DNA from: Rhodospirillaceae bacterium
GTDB taxonomy: Bacteria; Pseudomonadota; Alphaproteobacteria; Rhodospirillales; Rhodospirillaceae
Reading direction: 5' to 3'
Assembly: GCA_018666155.1 (NCBI GenBank)
Contig: JABJAH010000049.1
Span: 1-64,000, forward strand
Length of the DNA stretch: 64,000 nucleotides
Shown: piece after piece, positions 27,002 through 35,858 of the stretch
Layout: each line of letters opens with the position of its first letter
Position numbering within the stretch: the stretch's first letter is position 1
Program-made: the position numbers and the translations under genes
Notes under the pieces: model-generated
What the model saw: only the letters and a program-made list of their open reading frames with translations
The model's database searches: none
What the model was told of the DNA's origin: nothing

Positions 27002-27697
27002 ATGAGTTTCACCGTCACCGTAGGCCATATTCTCATCACCGAGCCAGGCGGTAGTCCACAAATGTATGAACGGTTTCTGCTCACCGGAAATCCCGATGGC
27101 TCCCGCACGTTGCGCACAGTCACACAGTCTCCCAAAGGCGACCTGCTTCGCGATGTGAATCAGATCGTTGCGGCGAACTGGCGACCCATCGAATGCCTCG
27201 GACGATTGTTTTACAAAGGCGACCCCCATGGATCAGTCTTGCGCCGGGTGACAGGCGACCGTCTTCATTCCTATATCTGGCCAGCGGATGGTGATGTCGA
27301 TTACGCCGAGTTCGACGCTCCACCACATGTGACGCTGGGCTTTCATAACATCATTCATGACTCATGGAAGATGTGCTTCATGGATACGTCGAACAACGAC
27401 ATGCAGGAAGTTCTGCCCCACTCCGTATCCAACACCTGGAATGGACGCACCTTGGGCCACGGCGAAAAAATTCCCAGCCAGGCCCGCTATGACGGCACAG
27501 AGACCTTAGACCTCCCCGCCGGCCAGTTTGAATGCGAGCGCTTTATTTGGGCGACGTCCTTCGGCAAGGAGCTACACGTGTGGCGGACCGGGCCTCATCA
27601 CATGTTGGCCCGTATGCTCGTCGCAACAGGCGACAAAGAAGGCACGGTATATGAGCTGGGCTCAATGACCGAAACCGCTACGACCTGGAACCCGTAA
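27002..27697 (+). CDS. Hypothetical protein
   Basis: A 231-residue protein I do not recognise. It has no signal peptide or membrane segment and looks beta-rich. Identifiable pieces are SFTVTVGHILITEPGGSP at the start, a tryptophan- and histidine-containing centre (HVTLGFHNIIHDSWKMCF) and LDLPAGQFECERFIWATSFG near the end. The alternation of hydrophobic strands suggests a lipocalin-like or DUF3108-like barrel, a loose impression only. It is a single gene convergent with the amine oxidase pair (1-bp gap) and divergent from the cupin gene. Confidence 0.6.
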   Translation: MSFTVTVGHILITEPGGSPQMYERFLLTGNPDGSRTLRTVTQSPKGDLLRDVNQIVAANWRPIECLGRLFYKGDPHGSVLRRVTGDRLHSYIWPADGDVDYAEFDAPPHVTLGFHNIIHDSWKMCFMDTSNNDMQEVLPHSVSNTWNGRTLGHGEKIPSQARYDGTETLDLPAGQFECERFIWATSFGKELHVWRTGPHHMLARMLVATGDKEGTVYELGSMTETATTWNP

Positions 27698-27698
27698 G

Positions 27699-29156
27699 CT
27701 AAAGCCCCATAATCTCGAACGCCGCGCGTTCGCCGGACTCCATCGCGCCTTCCATGCCGCGATTAGACAACGCGGTGTGTTCGCCACAGAAATGGATGTG
27801 GCCATGCGCTTGACCCGTCGCATGAAGGAACTCTGTCACTTGGCCTGGCTCCCATACGGCATAATCGCCGCCCGCGAACGGATCACGCATCCAGGATTTA
27901 ATATACCGTGCTTCCAGCTTGCCCTTTGCGCTTGGGCGAATACGCTCCAGCTCGGAAACCACCCAGGCCATGCCTTCTTCTGGACTCGCGCGATCCAATT
28001 TGTGCGCGGTAAATCCACGCGCCCAAGCGGTGAGACTGGTGACATCACTATTTTCGACATTATGCCGGTTGCCGATCACATGGCCGGCAACTGTGTCCGT
28101 CCACATGTCCGGAGACCATTCGTCGTCTTCCCAGAACGGTTCTGTGGCAACCAGATGCACCTGTGTCATGGGGAAATACGGCACCATGGAGATGGCCTTG
28201 GCTTGGACAGAGGGCAAGAAGGGGTCAAACCGAACATGACGCATCACAGGTAGCGGCAACGAGCACACCACATGGTCGGCCCGGTACACGGTGCCATCGC
28301 CGCACACGACCTCTGCACCGCCGCTCGTATCACTGACACCGACAACCGTCCGGTTGAGATGAACCTCGCCGATTAAAGCCTTCGCCATCGTTTCAGGGAT
28401 AGTCATATTGCCGCCAATGGCTGAAAGCGTCGTCGGCGGCCCGCCTTCCATGGAGGCCACCCAGCCATCGTTAAACCACATCATCAGCGCCGAAATATCA
28501 TGGGCCGACGTCCCGTACGCCACATTCAAGTTGTAGGTCAGGTCAATTTGCTCGTCCGTAAAACCATTCTTCTTAAAGACGTCATAGACAGAAATATCGT
28601 GCGGCTTTGATTTTGGATCGTACCAGTCCTCAAAAGACGCCAACGGGTTTGTCTGCCGCAACAAAACGAGAGGAACCAGACGCGGACTAAAGTTTTTGAA
28701 CGCTTCTGGGAGAATGTTTTTAGGGTGGGTCGGCCATTGCTCCGCAGAAATACGCTCGCCGTCCAAGTACAATTCGAACGGCGTCATCTGAGCACGGCCT
28801 GCCGAATTGAGCATGGGGATTTTTAGGCGTTCGACGGTATCGATCATCCGGCCATAGCCGGATCCGATTCCGTTGCCGCCCGCTTCCGGGGTTCCAGGAA
28901 TGTCACGCAGAGATAACAGGCGTCCGCCGATGCGATCGCGGCCCTCAATCACCTGAACGGTATAGCCCTGCTCTTCCAACAGAAGAGCAGCATTAAGACC
29001 AGAGAGGCCCGCGCCAATCACAATAACGTCTGACTTGTTCTGAGCCCGAAGCGGTTTTTGAGACATGCCAGTGGCGGCGGTAGCAGCGCCCGTCGCGGCA
29101 ACAACGGCGCCCGTCGCGGCCAAAGCCGTCCGACGCGTTAATGACTTAGATTGCAT
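27699..29156 (-). CDS. Tat-exported FAD-dependent amine oxidase-like protein (copy 2)
   Basis: A 485-residue flavoprotein of the amine oxidase/monoamine oxidase fold. A Tat signal (SLTRRTALAATGAVVAATGA) precedes the FAD-binding Rossmann motif VIVIGAGLSGLNAALLLEEQ and the RDRIGGRLLS motif. The C-terminal FAD motif HFCGEHTALSNRGMEGAMES is present. The start overlaps the end of the upstream paralogue by 11 bp with gaggtg as ribosome-binding site, so the two are co-translated. It probably oxidises an amine or related compound in the periplasm with oxygen; substrate unknown. Confidence 0.86.
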   Translation of the reverse strand: MQSKSLTRRTALAATGAVVAATGAATAATGMSQKPLRAQNKSDVIVIGAGLSGLNAALLLEEQGYTVQVIEGRDRIGGRLLSLRDIPGTPEAGGNGIGSGYGRMIDTVERLKIPMLNSAGRAQMTPFELYLDGERISAEQWPTHPKNILPEAFKNFSPRLVPLVLLRQTNPLASFEDWYDPKSKPHDISVYDVFKKNGFTDEQIDLTYNLNVAYGTSAHDISALMMWFNDGWVASMEGGPPTTLSAIGGNMTIPETMAKALIGEVHLNRTVVGVSDTSGGAEVVCGDGTVYRADHVVCSLPLPVMRHVRFDPFLPSVQAKAISMVPYFPMTQVHLVATEPFWEDDEWSPDMWTDTVAGHVIGNRHNVENSDVTSLTAWARGFTAHKLDRASPEEGMAWVVSELERIRPSAKGKLEARYIKSWMRDPFAGGDYAVWEPGQVTEFLHATGQAHGHIHFCGEHTALSNRGMEGAMESGERAAFEIMGL

Positions 29157-30603
29157 CCATCACCTCAAAAGCTACACGTTCACCGGATTCCATTGCGCCC
29201 TCCATACCACGGTTAGACATCGCCGTGTGCTCACCACAGAAATGCAAGTTGCCGTGAGGCTCTGCCATTTTACCAATGAAGTTTTTGATCTGCCCTGGCT
29301 CCCAAACAGCCCAATCGCCGGACGAGAACGGATCGTTGTACCAAGACTTAAAGCCGGCGACTTCAAGCTTTCCTTTAGAGGCCGGGCGCTGCTCCGCCCA
29401 GGTATCGAGAACCAACTGCTTGGCATCTTCCTCAGGGAGTTGGTCAACCTGCTGTGCTTTCCAGCCACGATGCCAACAGGTGATGCTGGTAACATCCTCT
29501 GGCTTATCACCGAAGTGCTGCGCCATTACGTTGCCAAGAACGGTGTCTGAGAACATTCCAATAGGCATGCCGTCTTCTTCCCAGAACGGCTCTTTCGCGA
29601 CCAAGTGCGATTGGGTCAAAAGCTGTTTGCCAAGTGTCTGAACCGCGCGAGATTGTATGCCAGACAACCCTGGCTCGATCTTCATCGTCCGCAACACAGA
29701 GAAAGGAATAGACGAAACAACGCGCTTCGCCCGATAAACCGTACCATCAGCGCAATGAGCTTCAGCACCAGCTCCATCGCTGTTGATGCCAACAACTTTA
29801 CGGCCGAGATGCACTTCGTTCTTCAGGGCACCCGCCATGGCTTCTGGAATGCGCTGGTTCCCCCCCACGGCCGCATAGGTCGCTCGTGGCACATTTGAGC
29901 GCTGCATCATGCCCCAGGAGTAAACGAACATCAGCATCAGCGCTGACACATCGTGAGACGAGTTTCCAAAATCAGAATTGATGTTGTAGGCGAGATTAAT
30001 CTGCTCTTCCGTCACACCTTTGGATGAGAACCATTCATGGATCGAAACATCGAATGGTGCCGCCTTGGGGTCATACCAATCTTCGTATGAGTCCAACGGA
30101 TTATTCTGAATGATGAAGATAGGTACAAATGACCAGGGCATGATTCCTTTGTACTTCTCTGCAAATACATTACGCGGATGGCCGGGCCAATCTTCCTGAC
30201 TGACCATTTGACCGTCGAGAAACAAACTACGATTCAGTATTAAGGGCGCTCGATCGATGATGTTGTTCAATTTCGCGCCAAAGCGCTCAGCCGCATCAAT
30301 AACGCGGCCATAGCCACCGCCAATGCCGTTACCACCCGCTTCGGGATTTCCAGGAATGTCGTTGAGCGATAAAATTCTGCCGCCGATCCGGTCCCGGCCT
30401 TCAATAACTTGGACGCTATACCCCTGATCTTCCAGCACATGAGCGGCGGCCAACCCCGAAAGGCCGGCACCGATAATGAGCACATCAGACTGGTTTTGCG
30501 CCCGAGCAGATTGCGGTGCCATTCCGACGCCAACGCCGGAAGCAATGGCAGCGGCACCCGCGCTCTTAAGCGCCGTGCGGCGGCTGAAGTAATACTTGCT
30601 CAT
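29146..30603 (-). CDS. Tat-exported FAD-dependent amine oxidase-like protein (copy 1)
   Basis: A 485-residue paralogue of the following gene and the first of the pair. The Tat signal (FSRRTALKSAGAAAIASGVG) ends near ARAQ. The FAD motif VLIIGAGLSGLAAAHVLEDQ, then RDRIGGRILS and PEAGGNGIGGGYGRVID follow, and HFCGEHTAMSNRGMEGAMES closes the FAD site. The length is identical to the downstream copy and the motifs are nearly superimposable, so this is a tandem duplication that has since diverged. An aagggga ribosome-binding site precedes the ATG. Substrate unknown. Confidence 0.87.
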   Translation of the reverse strand: MSKYYFSRRTALKSAGAAAIASGVGVGMAPQSARAQNQSDVLIIGAGLSGLAAAHVLEDQGYSVQVIEGRDRIGGRILSLNDIPGNPEAGGNGIGGGYGRVIDAAERFGAKLNNIIDRAPLILNRSLFLDGQMVSQEDWPGHPRNVFAEKYKGIMPWSFVPIFIIQNNPLDSYEDWYDPKAAPFDVSIHEWFSSKGVTEEQINLAYNINSDFGNSSHDVSALMLMFVYSWGMMQRSNVPRATYAAVGGNQRIPEAMAGALKNEVHLGRKVVGINSDGAGAEAHCADGTVYRAKRVVSSIPFSVLRTMKIEPGLSGIQSRAVQTLGKQLLTQSHLVAKEPFWEEDGMPIGMFSDTVLGNVMAQHFGDKPEDVTSITCWHRGWKAQQVDQLPEEDAKQLVLDTWAEQRPASKGKLEVAGFKSWYNDPFSSGDWAVWEPGQIKNFIGKMAEPHGNLHFCGEHTAMSNRGMEGAMESGERVAFEVMDAI

Positions 30604-30768
30604 GGTCGGTGGTCCCCTTTTAGAACGCGCTCAGAGATAATTGGCGCGCAGACGATTGTGCGGTGATCGCAGTGCAACGTAAAGGGCAGCGATTCCGCGG
30701 CAAACCGTGGGTTGTTCCATGACCACGCTGCGGTAGGATATGACAACGCACACAGGAGAAACGGCAAA

Positions 30769-31803
30769 ATGTCGGAACCGCAGGCTGTCGGCGGACTATT
30801 TGAAACCTGCATCGGGGTCCCCGACCTCGACGCCGCCACCCGCTATTGGGAGAGTTTTGGCTTCCGGAGCGGTCCAGAGGGGTCGCTTGATGCGGATCAT
30901 TCCGAGGCCTTGTTCGGTTACAAAAGCGCGCTGACCAGTCGCCGCCTCCTCCATACGGATTCCGACCACGGCCTCATTCGATTGATGAAATGGGATCAGG
31001 CCCTTAACGAGGGTCTCGGCATCCGACCCTTCCGTGGCCATGGCAACAGATGGGCCGGACAATTCGTGCGGTCTGCATCGGATGTGTCCAACCACGCCCG
31101 CGTCGCCGAAAAGGCCGGGCAGCCGATTTACGATGTCGCACCGACTTTCATAGACCTGTCCGCCTACAATCCGGATCTCTTTAGCGGCAAAGCACCAGTA
31201 CCGTTCCACGACATGATCGTTGCAGTGCGCGAATACAGCCTTGTTCAACCCCTCTCCCGGCAAGCCTTTCTCGAGCGGTTCAATTACGAAAGTGAGATGC
31301 TCGGGAAGTACAACGAAGACTGTCTCTTTCCCGCCACCCAAATCGTTCACGCCGGCCTGATGCTGACCGCTGACGACCACGGCGTTTTCGACTTTTATGA
31401 TCAAGTGCTCGGCCTAAAACGCGTATCTGATCACCCAGTCACCTGGGATGAAGCGATGGCCTCACGTGGCGCGTTTGGTTTGATCGAAGGGGAAACGCAC
31501 TGGCCTGTCACTTTCGAAGAGCCTCGCTCAGGGTCCGGTATGGACGACCGCCGATCCGGCCGCCTTTTGATGTTCCGCTTTGGCTCAGATAGCGGCCTGG
31601 AAGATCAATCTGATCTTGCAAAACCCGGCTGTCTTGGGCATAGCCTCCTAACGTGGCGCGTGCGAGACCTTGCGTCGTTTAAGATGGACTGCGCTGCCGG
31701 AGGCTGCACCGATATCTCTGACATACGGACAGATGAATTCGGCGTAAAGGCTTTCACGTGTACGACACCGGATCGTTTTACTTGGACATTTCTACAGGCC
31801 TAA
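30769..31803 (+). CDS. VOC (glyoxalase-fold) protein, two modules
   Basis: A 344-residue protein from the ATG at 30769, which follows caggag; an open frame begins earlier at 30712. Two vicinal-oxygen-chelate modules can be seen. The first starts at residue 8 (GLFETCIGVPDLDAATRYWE) and the second near residue 198 (IVHAGLMLTADDHGVFDFYD). VOC proteins include extradiol dioxygenases, glyoxalases and resistance proteins with a metal held by His and Glu. Three base pairs separate it from the MDR reductase gene downstream, so the two form an operon. Substrate unknown. Confidence 0.8.
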   Translation: MSEPQAVGGLFETCIGVPDLDAATRYWESFGFRSGPEGSLDADHSEALFGYKSALTSRRLLHTDSDHGLIRLMKWDQALNEGLGIRPFRGHGNRWAGQFVRSASDVSNHARVAEKAGQPIYDVAPTFIDLSAYNPDLFSGKAPVPFHDMIVAVREYSLVQPLSRQAFLERFNYESEMLGKYNEDCLFPATQIVHAGLMLTADDHGVFDFYDQVLGLKRVSDHPVTWDEAMASRGAFGLIEGETHWPVTFEEPRSGSGMDDRRSGRLLMFRFGSDSGLEDQSDLAKPGCLGHSLLTWRVRDLASFKMDCAAGGCTDISDIRTDEFGVKAFTCTTPDRFTWTFLQA

Positions 31804-31806
31804 ATC

Positions 31807-32832
31807 ATGACTCAAATCGTTCATCAAAAAGTTGTTCTCGCCGCTCATCCTGACGGCATGCCGAAGCCCAGTGACTTTCGCATGGAAGAAGGCCCTGTGC
31901 CTGAACCTGGCGAAAACGAGATGCTCATTCGCACGCTGTATATTGGTTTAGAGCCACGCATTCGGTTGATGCTGAATCCCACGAATGACAAGAACAAGGC
32001 GATGCGTCCGCATGGTGCGATGACCGATATCGACAAGGTCATTCCTGGCACAGTGCTCGGGGTAGTCGTGAAGTCCAACAATCCGAAGTACAAAACTGGA
32101 GATCTGGTTGAGGGGTTCCTCGGTTGGCAGAACTATATTGTCACCGATGGCGAGCCGCACCCAACCAACAATCCCGAAGGCGTCGCCATCTGTGATCCAG
32201 AGTTGGCTGACCCGGTTGAATTTATTGGCCCTCTCGGCGCTCCTGGTCTGACCGCCATTTTAGCGCTCAAGCACGAAGGCAAGCTCGAGCAAGAAGAAGC
32301 CGTCGTTATCACGAGTGCCGCCGGCATGGTCGGGTCGCTTGTCGGTCAACTGTCCCTGTTATGTGATGCTTGGGTTGTTGGAGTCACAAGCACCGATGAG
32401 AAATGTGCTTATCTCATGGACGAGTTAGGGTTCGACGCCGCCATTAACTACAATTCGACGAAAGACCTGAGCGCCGCCATCAAAGACGCCTGCCCGGATG
32501 GAGTCGATTACTTCTTCGACAACACAGGCGGTGAGATGGCCGACACGATTAAGCAGCACATGTCCAAAAATGGCCGTGTCACACGCTGCGGTATTATTGC
32601 CAACTACAACAAATCCGGTTGGAATCAGTCCGAGCAATTTGATGGACAGTTTTCGGTCCACAATCACGTCAGCGAGTATGCCGATGCCCGCAACACCATG
32701 GCAGACCTACTCAAAGATGGCGGCATTCAATATGAACGCAAGGTCTTTGAGGGCCTGGACTTGGCGCCGACCGCTCTCATCGGCCTCCTAAGCGGCCGCA
32801 ACATCGGCAAGTGGATCGTCCAAGTTTCCTAA
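31807..32832 (+). CDS. NADP-dependent MDR family oxidoreductase
   Basis: A 341-residue medium-chain reductase of the zinc-free prostaglandin reductase/YncB group. The N-terminal catalytic domain includes LIRTLYIGLEPRIRLMLNP. The nucleotide-binding motif is ITSAAGMVGSLVGQLSLLCD and the cofactor domain ends with IGLLSGRNIGKWIVQVS. No zinc-binding cysteine cluster is seen. Such enzymes reduce alpha,beta-unsaturated carbonyls using NADPH. Co-transcribed with the VOC gene; convergent with the SDR gene (3-bp gap). Confidence 0.87.
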   Translation: MTQIVHQKVVLAAHPDGMPKPSDFRMEEGPVPEPGENEMLIRTLYIGLEPRIRLMLNPTNDKNKAMRPHGAMTDIDKVIPGTVLGVVVKSNNPKYKTGDLVEGFLGWQNYIVTDGEPHPTNNPEGVAICDPELADPVEFIGPLGAPGLTAILALKHEGKLEQEEAVVITSAAGMVGSLVGQLSLLCDAWVVGVTSTDEKCAYLMDELGFDAAINYNSTKDLSAAIKDACPDGVDYFFDNTGGEMADTIKQHMSKNGRVTRCGIIANYNKSGWNQSEQFDGQFSVHNHVSEYADARNTMADLLKDGGIQYERKVFEGLDLAPTALIGLLSGRNIGKWIVQVS

Positions 32833-32835
32833 GGA

Positions 32836-33699
32836 CTAGGCGCCGTACATCGCTTTGTGTTCCTCAACGAATTGAGCGAGGGATACTGGCGGACGGCCAA
32901 GCAACTCGCCCATCGTGTCCGTGGTGAAATCCAGTCCACCTTCTTCCGACATTTCCTGCATCAGTTCGACGACGCCTTCGACGTGCCAGTCGCTCTTAAG
33001 CACTTTTGCCAGATAGTCATGAAACGCCTGCAAAGGCATGGGCTTATAGGTGATGTCGCGGCCCAGAGCCTTGCTCAACAAAGAGGCAACATCGTGGAAG
33101 GATACGATATCGGGTCCGGTGAGGTCGTAGGTTTTGCCGTAGTGAGTTTCGCCGCCGGTCAGAATGATCGCCGCCACTTCACCGACATCACGCACATCGC
33201 ACATTGACGCTGTACCGTCACCAGCCGGGAACGAGAATGCATCGTTAGCTTTAACCTGTCCGGCGAACGGGAAAATACCCTGCATGAAGAAGTTGGGCCG
33301 CATAATCGTCCAGTTCAGACTCGAGGCCTGAATGGCCTCAACGACCTTCCAGTGAACCTGGGGAATGCGGCGCGGGTTATCCGCATTGGACTCTGTCGAT
33401 GACATATAGACGAGATGCTTAACGCCTGCGGCTTCGGCCTGCTTCAAAATACCTAGTTCCCAATCGAGTTGGTTGGGACCGTTCGGCAGCGTCAACAGCA
33501 CACCATCAACACCGTCCAGGGCTTTGGCGACGGCATCGGTGTCACCAATATCGCCAACAACCAGTTCCACACCTTGTTCTTTGAGCGGTGCGGCCTTTTC
33601 CTCGTTGCGGACAATCGCCCGTACTGGCGCGCCTTTGGCCAAGAGATGTTTAACCGTCTGTCCGCCGGTTTTTCCGGTCGCGCCTGTCACGAGAAACAT
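32836..33699 (-). CDS. NmrA-like NAD(P)-binding atypical SDR
   Basis: An atypical short-chain dehydrogenase of 287 residues. The ATG at 33699, preceded by aggaga, gives an N-terminus that enters directly into the Rossmann motif MFLVTGATGKTGGQTVKHLL; the frame extends upstream to 33777 but that part runs through the divergent leader. Other features are VVGDIGDTDAVAKALDGVD and LVYMSSTESNAD. The family includes NmrA-type sensors and NAD(P)H-dependent reductases such as quinone reductase 2. It diverges from the amidase gene. Confidence 0.86.
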   Translation of the reverse strand: MFLVTGATGKTGGQTVKHLLAKGAPVRAIVRNEEKAAPLKEQGVELVVGDIGDTDAVAKALDGVDGVLLTLPNGPNQLDWELGILKQAEAAGVKHLVYMSSTESNADNPRRIPQVHWKVVEAIQASSLNWTIMRPNFFMQGIFPFAGQVKANDAFSFPAGDGTASMCDVRDVGEVAAIILTGGETHYGKTYDLTGPDIVSFHDVASLLSKALGRDITYKPMPLQAFHDYLAKVLKSDWHVEGVVELMQEMSEEGGLDFTTDTMGELLGRPPVSLAQFVEEHKAMYGA

Positions 33700-33780
33700 G
33701 AGGCTGTCTCCTACTCTATGGGTTGTCGTTAGAAATGGCGGCGGATGTGATATCACCGCGAAAACGTATTGGGACACATG

Positions 33781-33862
33781 CCAGGGAAGTCAGCCTGGTG
33801 CAAGTCCAACGCTCCAAAACATCGCGAAATTTACCCGACAAGCCGCCGCGAAGAAACGCCTC
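33781..33862 (+). promoter_or_regulatory. Possible compact cobalamin riboswitch-like leader
   Basis: The leader of the amidase gene contains, in order, AGGGAAGTCAG (33783-33793), GGTGCAAGTCC (33797-33807) followed by AACGCT, and further down ACCCGACAAGCC (33833-33844) with GAAGAAACGCC (33850-33860). These resemble the GGGAA, GGTGnAAnTCC and terminal AGyCAGGAgACCTGCC blocks of cobalamin riboswitches. CCAGG and CCTGG can also pair (33781-33785 with 33794-33798). The central CCCGCAACTGT block is poorly kept, and the element is shorter than classical B12 riboswitches, so this is tentative. Confidence 0.33.
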
Positions 33863-33922
33863 CTTCTTTTTCAGCCGGATATTTCGATTGCACGGTCCCC
33901 ATCAAGCATCAACAATAACGCT

Positions 33923-35308
33923 ATGGCAGCAAACCTTAAAGACAGTGCGCTGGACCTTTCCCGGCGTATCGCGCGAGGCGAAACGACGTCAGAAGAAATC
34001 TGTCACGCACTCTCTGATGCCATCGAAGCCGCCTCAGACCTGAACGCCTACGCGACCTTTGACCGAGCGGCACTGATGGCGCAGGCAAAAGAAGCAGATG
34101 TCGCCATGAACTTAGGAAATGTGCGCGGACCACTACACGGCGTACCGCTCATTCTAAAGGACAATATCAATACAACGGCTTTGCCCACCAGCGGTGGGAC
34201 CCCGGCATTGGTCGGCAACGACCCAGGCAGCAATGCACCGATCGCGGCTCGCCTGTTTCAAGCTGGCGCACTCCTCGCGGGTAAAGCGAATTTACATGAA
34301 CTGTCCGCGGGCGGCACCAGCGCCAATCATACCTTTGGTCCAGTCCGCAATCCTTACGACCACACCTGTATTCCCGGCGGATCGTCGGGAGGGACGGCCG
34401 CGACAATCGCTGCCGGCTTGGCACCGGCTGGGCTCGGCACGGACACCGCCGGTTCTGTGAGAGTTCCCGCTGCTCTGTGCGGCATATTCGGTTTTCGCCC
34501 GACCACCGGCCGCTACAGCGGCGAAGGTATCGTGCCCCTTTCGAGAACACAGGACACGGCCGGCCCCCTCGCAACGACCATGGACGACATCATATTGCTC
34601 GATAGTGTCCTAGCCTTGACCTCGAATCCTATTACAGATCGAGACGCAAAAGGCCTGCGGATCGGGATCGCCGAGAACCTGATGGCGGTCTCCACCCCAG
34701 CCGTCACTCAGGTCATAGACCTCGCACTCGAAAAACTAATGAAAGCCGGGGCCACGATCATCCCGATTGATCTGACCCCACTTCGAGATTTGCAGTTGGC
34801 CGCGACCGTCGGCGTGATCGACAAAGAGTTTTCCGACGTTATGCGGTCTTACCTCAAAGCGTACGCGCCTCACCTATCGATTGAGGTCTTGATCGACAGC
34901 GTCGCCTCGCCCTCGGTGAAATCATTCACCAAAGAGCGTCTCGAGAAGACCTTTGACCTTGAAGCCTATGCAAAGGCAACGGGTGAAGATCTGAGTGCAT
35001 ACCAAGCGGCTTGGGAAGCCTTGCTCATCGAGAACAAGATCGACGCCATCGCCTTTCCGACAACACCGGACGTCGCCCTCCCCCTCGCAGAAGATGACAG
35101 CGTCATCCAGGACGGCGAAGTGGTGTTTTCCTGGTTCTATTTCCGCCACACCGGTATGGGCGCCGTCGGCCAACGGCCAGGCATCAGCATACCGGCGGGC
35201 CTCAGCCAAAGCGGCATGCCGGTTGGCCTAGAACTCGATGGATTGCCTGGAAAAGATGAGGACCTGTTGGCCGTGGCCAAAGCGGTCGCGGATGCCCTAG
35301 GCGTTTAA
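33923..35308 (+). CDS. Amidase family protein
   Basis: A 461-residue amidase-signature enzyme. The start is the ATG at 33923; the frame is open far upstream across the leader, but no other ATG gives a better family fit. The Ser-cisSer-Lys triad is visible: Lys in PLILKDNINTT (about residue 80), the GGSSGGTAA loop (about 155), and Ser in LGTDTAGSVRVPAALCG (about 179). It hydrolyses amides; the subfamily resembles indoleacetamide and aryl-amide hydrolases, but the substrate is not assignable. A cobalamin-riboswitch-like leader precedes it. The 3' end overlaps convergent queD by 4 bp. Confidence 0.88.
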   Translation: MAANLKDSALDLSRRIARGETTSEEICHALSDAIEAASDLNAYATFDRAALMAQAKEADVAMNLGNVRGPLHGVPLILKDNINTTALPTSGGTPALVGNDPGSNAPIAARLFQAGALLAGKANLHELSAGGTSANHTFGPVRNPYDHTCIPGGSSGGTAATIAAGLAPAGLGTDTAGSVRVPAALCGIFGFRPTTGRYSGEGIVPLSRTQDTAGPLATTMDDIILLDSVLALTSNPITDRDAKGLRIGIAENLMAVSTPAVTQVIDLALEKLMKAGATIIPIDLTPLRDLQLAATVGVIDKEFSDVMRSYLKAYAPHLSIEVLIDSVASPSVKSFTKERLEKTFDLEAYAKATGEDLSAYQAAWEALLIENKIDAIAFPTTPDVALPLAEDDSVIQDGEVVFSWFYFRHTGMGAVGQRPGISIPAGLSQSGMPVGLELDGLPGKDEDLLAVAKAVADALGV

Positions 35309-35670
35309 GCCGGGCCTTCGTAGATACAGCCTTCGCCGCACGACCCGCGTCGGATCACAATCTTGCTCAGGGCCGGAAACTGGGGTGCCAGTCGTCCCCA
35401 CACCCAAAGCGCGATGTTTTCTAAGGTCGGGTGGCTCAGTCCATCCAGATCATTGAGATAGCCATGATCCAGCTCACTCTTTAGATGCGAGATCGCCTCG
35501 TCGACCTTGGCAAAATCGACAATCCATCCGGTCTGTTCTTCGGGCTCGCCGGACAGATACACCTCGGCGGCAAAGGAGTGCCCATGAAGCCGCGCATAGC
35601 GGTGGTCCGGCGTCACATTGGGCGCCAGATGATGGGCAGCTTCGAAGGTGAAACTCTTAAAGATATCCAT
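35305..35670 (-). CDS. queD: 6-carboxytetrahydropterin synthase QueD
   Basis: A 121-residue protein close in length to E. coli QueD, which makes 6-carboxytetrahydropterin in queuosine biosynthesis. FKSFTFEAAHHL and RLHGHSF supply the zinc histidines, and TGWIVDFAKVDE, LDHGYLNDLDGLSHPTLENI and the ending CGEGCIYEG are all family-typical. The position of the catalytic cysteine (GHKCGRLHGH in E. coli) reads DHRYARLHGH here, with Tyr25 encoded by TAT. That is one base from a cysteine codon. The surrounding gene is intact. queC and queE lie divergently next to it, supporting the pathway call. Confidence 0.9.
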   Translation of the reverse strand: MDIFKSFTFEAAHHLAPNVTPDHRYARLHGHSFAAEVYLSGEPEEQTGWIVDFAKVDEAISHLKSELDHGYLNDLDGLSHPTLENIALWVWGRLAPQFPALSKIVIRRGSCGEGCIYEGPA

Positions 35671-35858
35671 AGGGTGTCGCGCGGTCTGAATGGGTGATCA
35701 GGGGTGGTAAAGCGGGCGGACTATGCCACCACCGTCCGAAAAAAGCACGACCTGAAAACCGACCATTTCCGACAACACCAGCCGTCGAATAAATGCCTTT
35801 AAAACAAATACTTAAAAATCATTCTTGACCTGTCGTCTCCACTGGTCAAAGTGCGCCT

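Noticed and set aside
33473..33922. Upstream extension of the amidase frame by 150 codons
   Set aside because: It runs antisense through the SDR gene and across the riboswitch-like leader; amidase homology begins just after the ATG at 33923.
35671..35858. Possible preQ1 riboswitch before queC
   Set aside because: No preQ1-I or preQ1-II signature could be matched in the leader. A TTGACC hexamer near 35825 suggests a promoter but its -10 is unclear.
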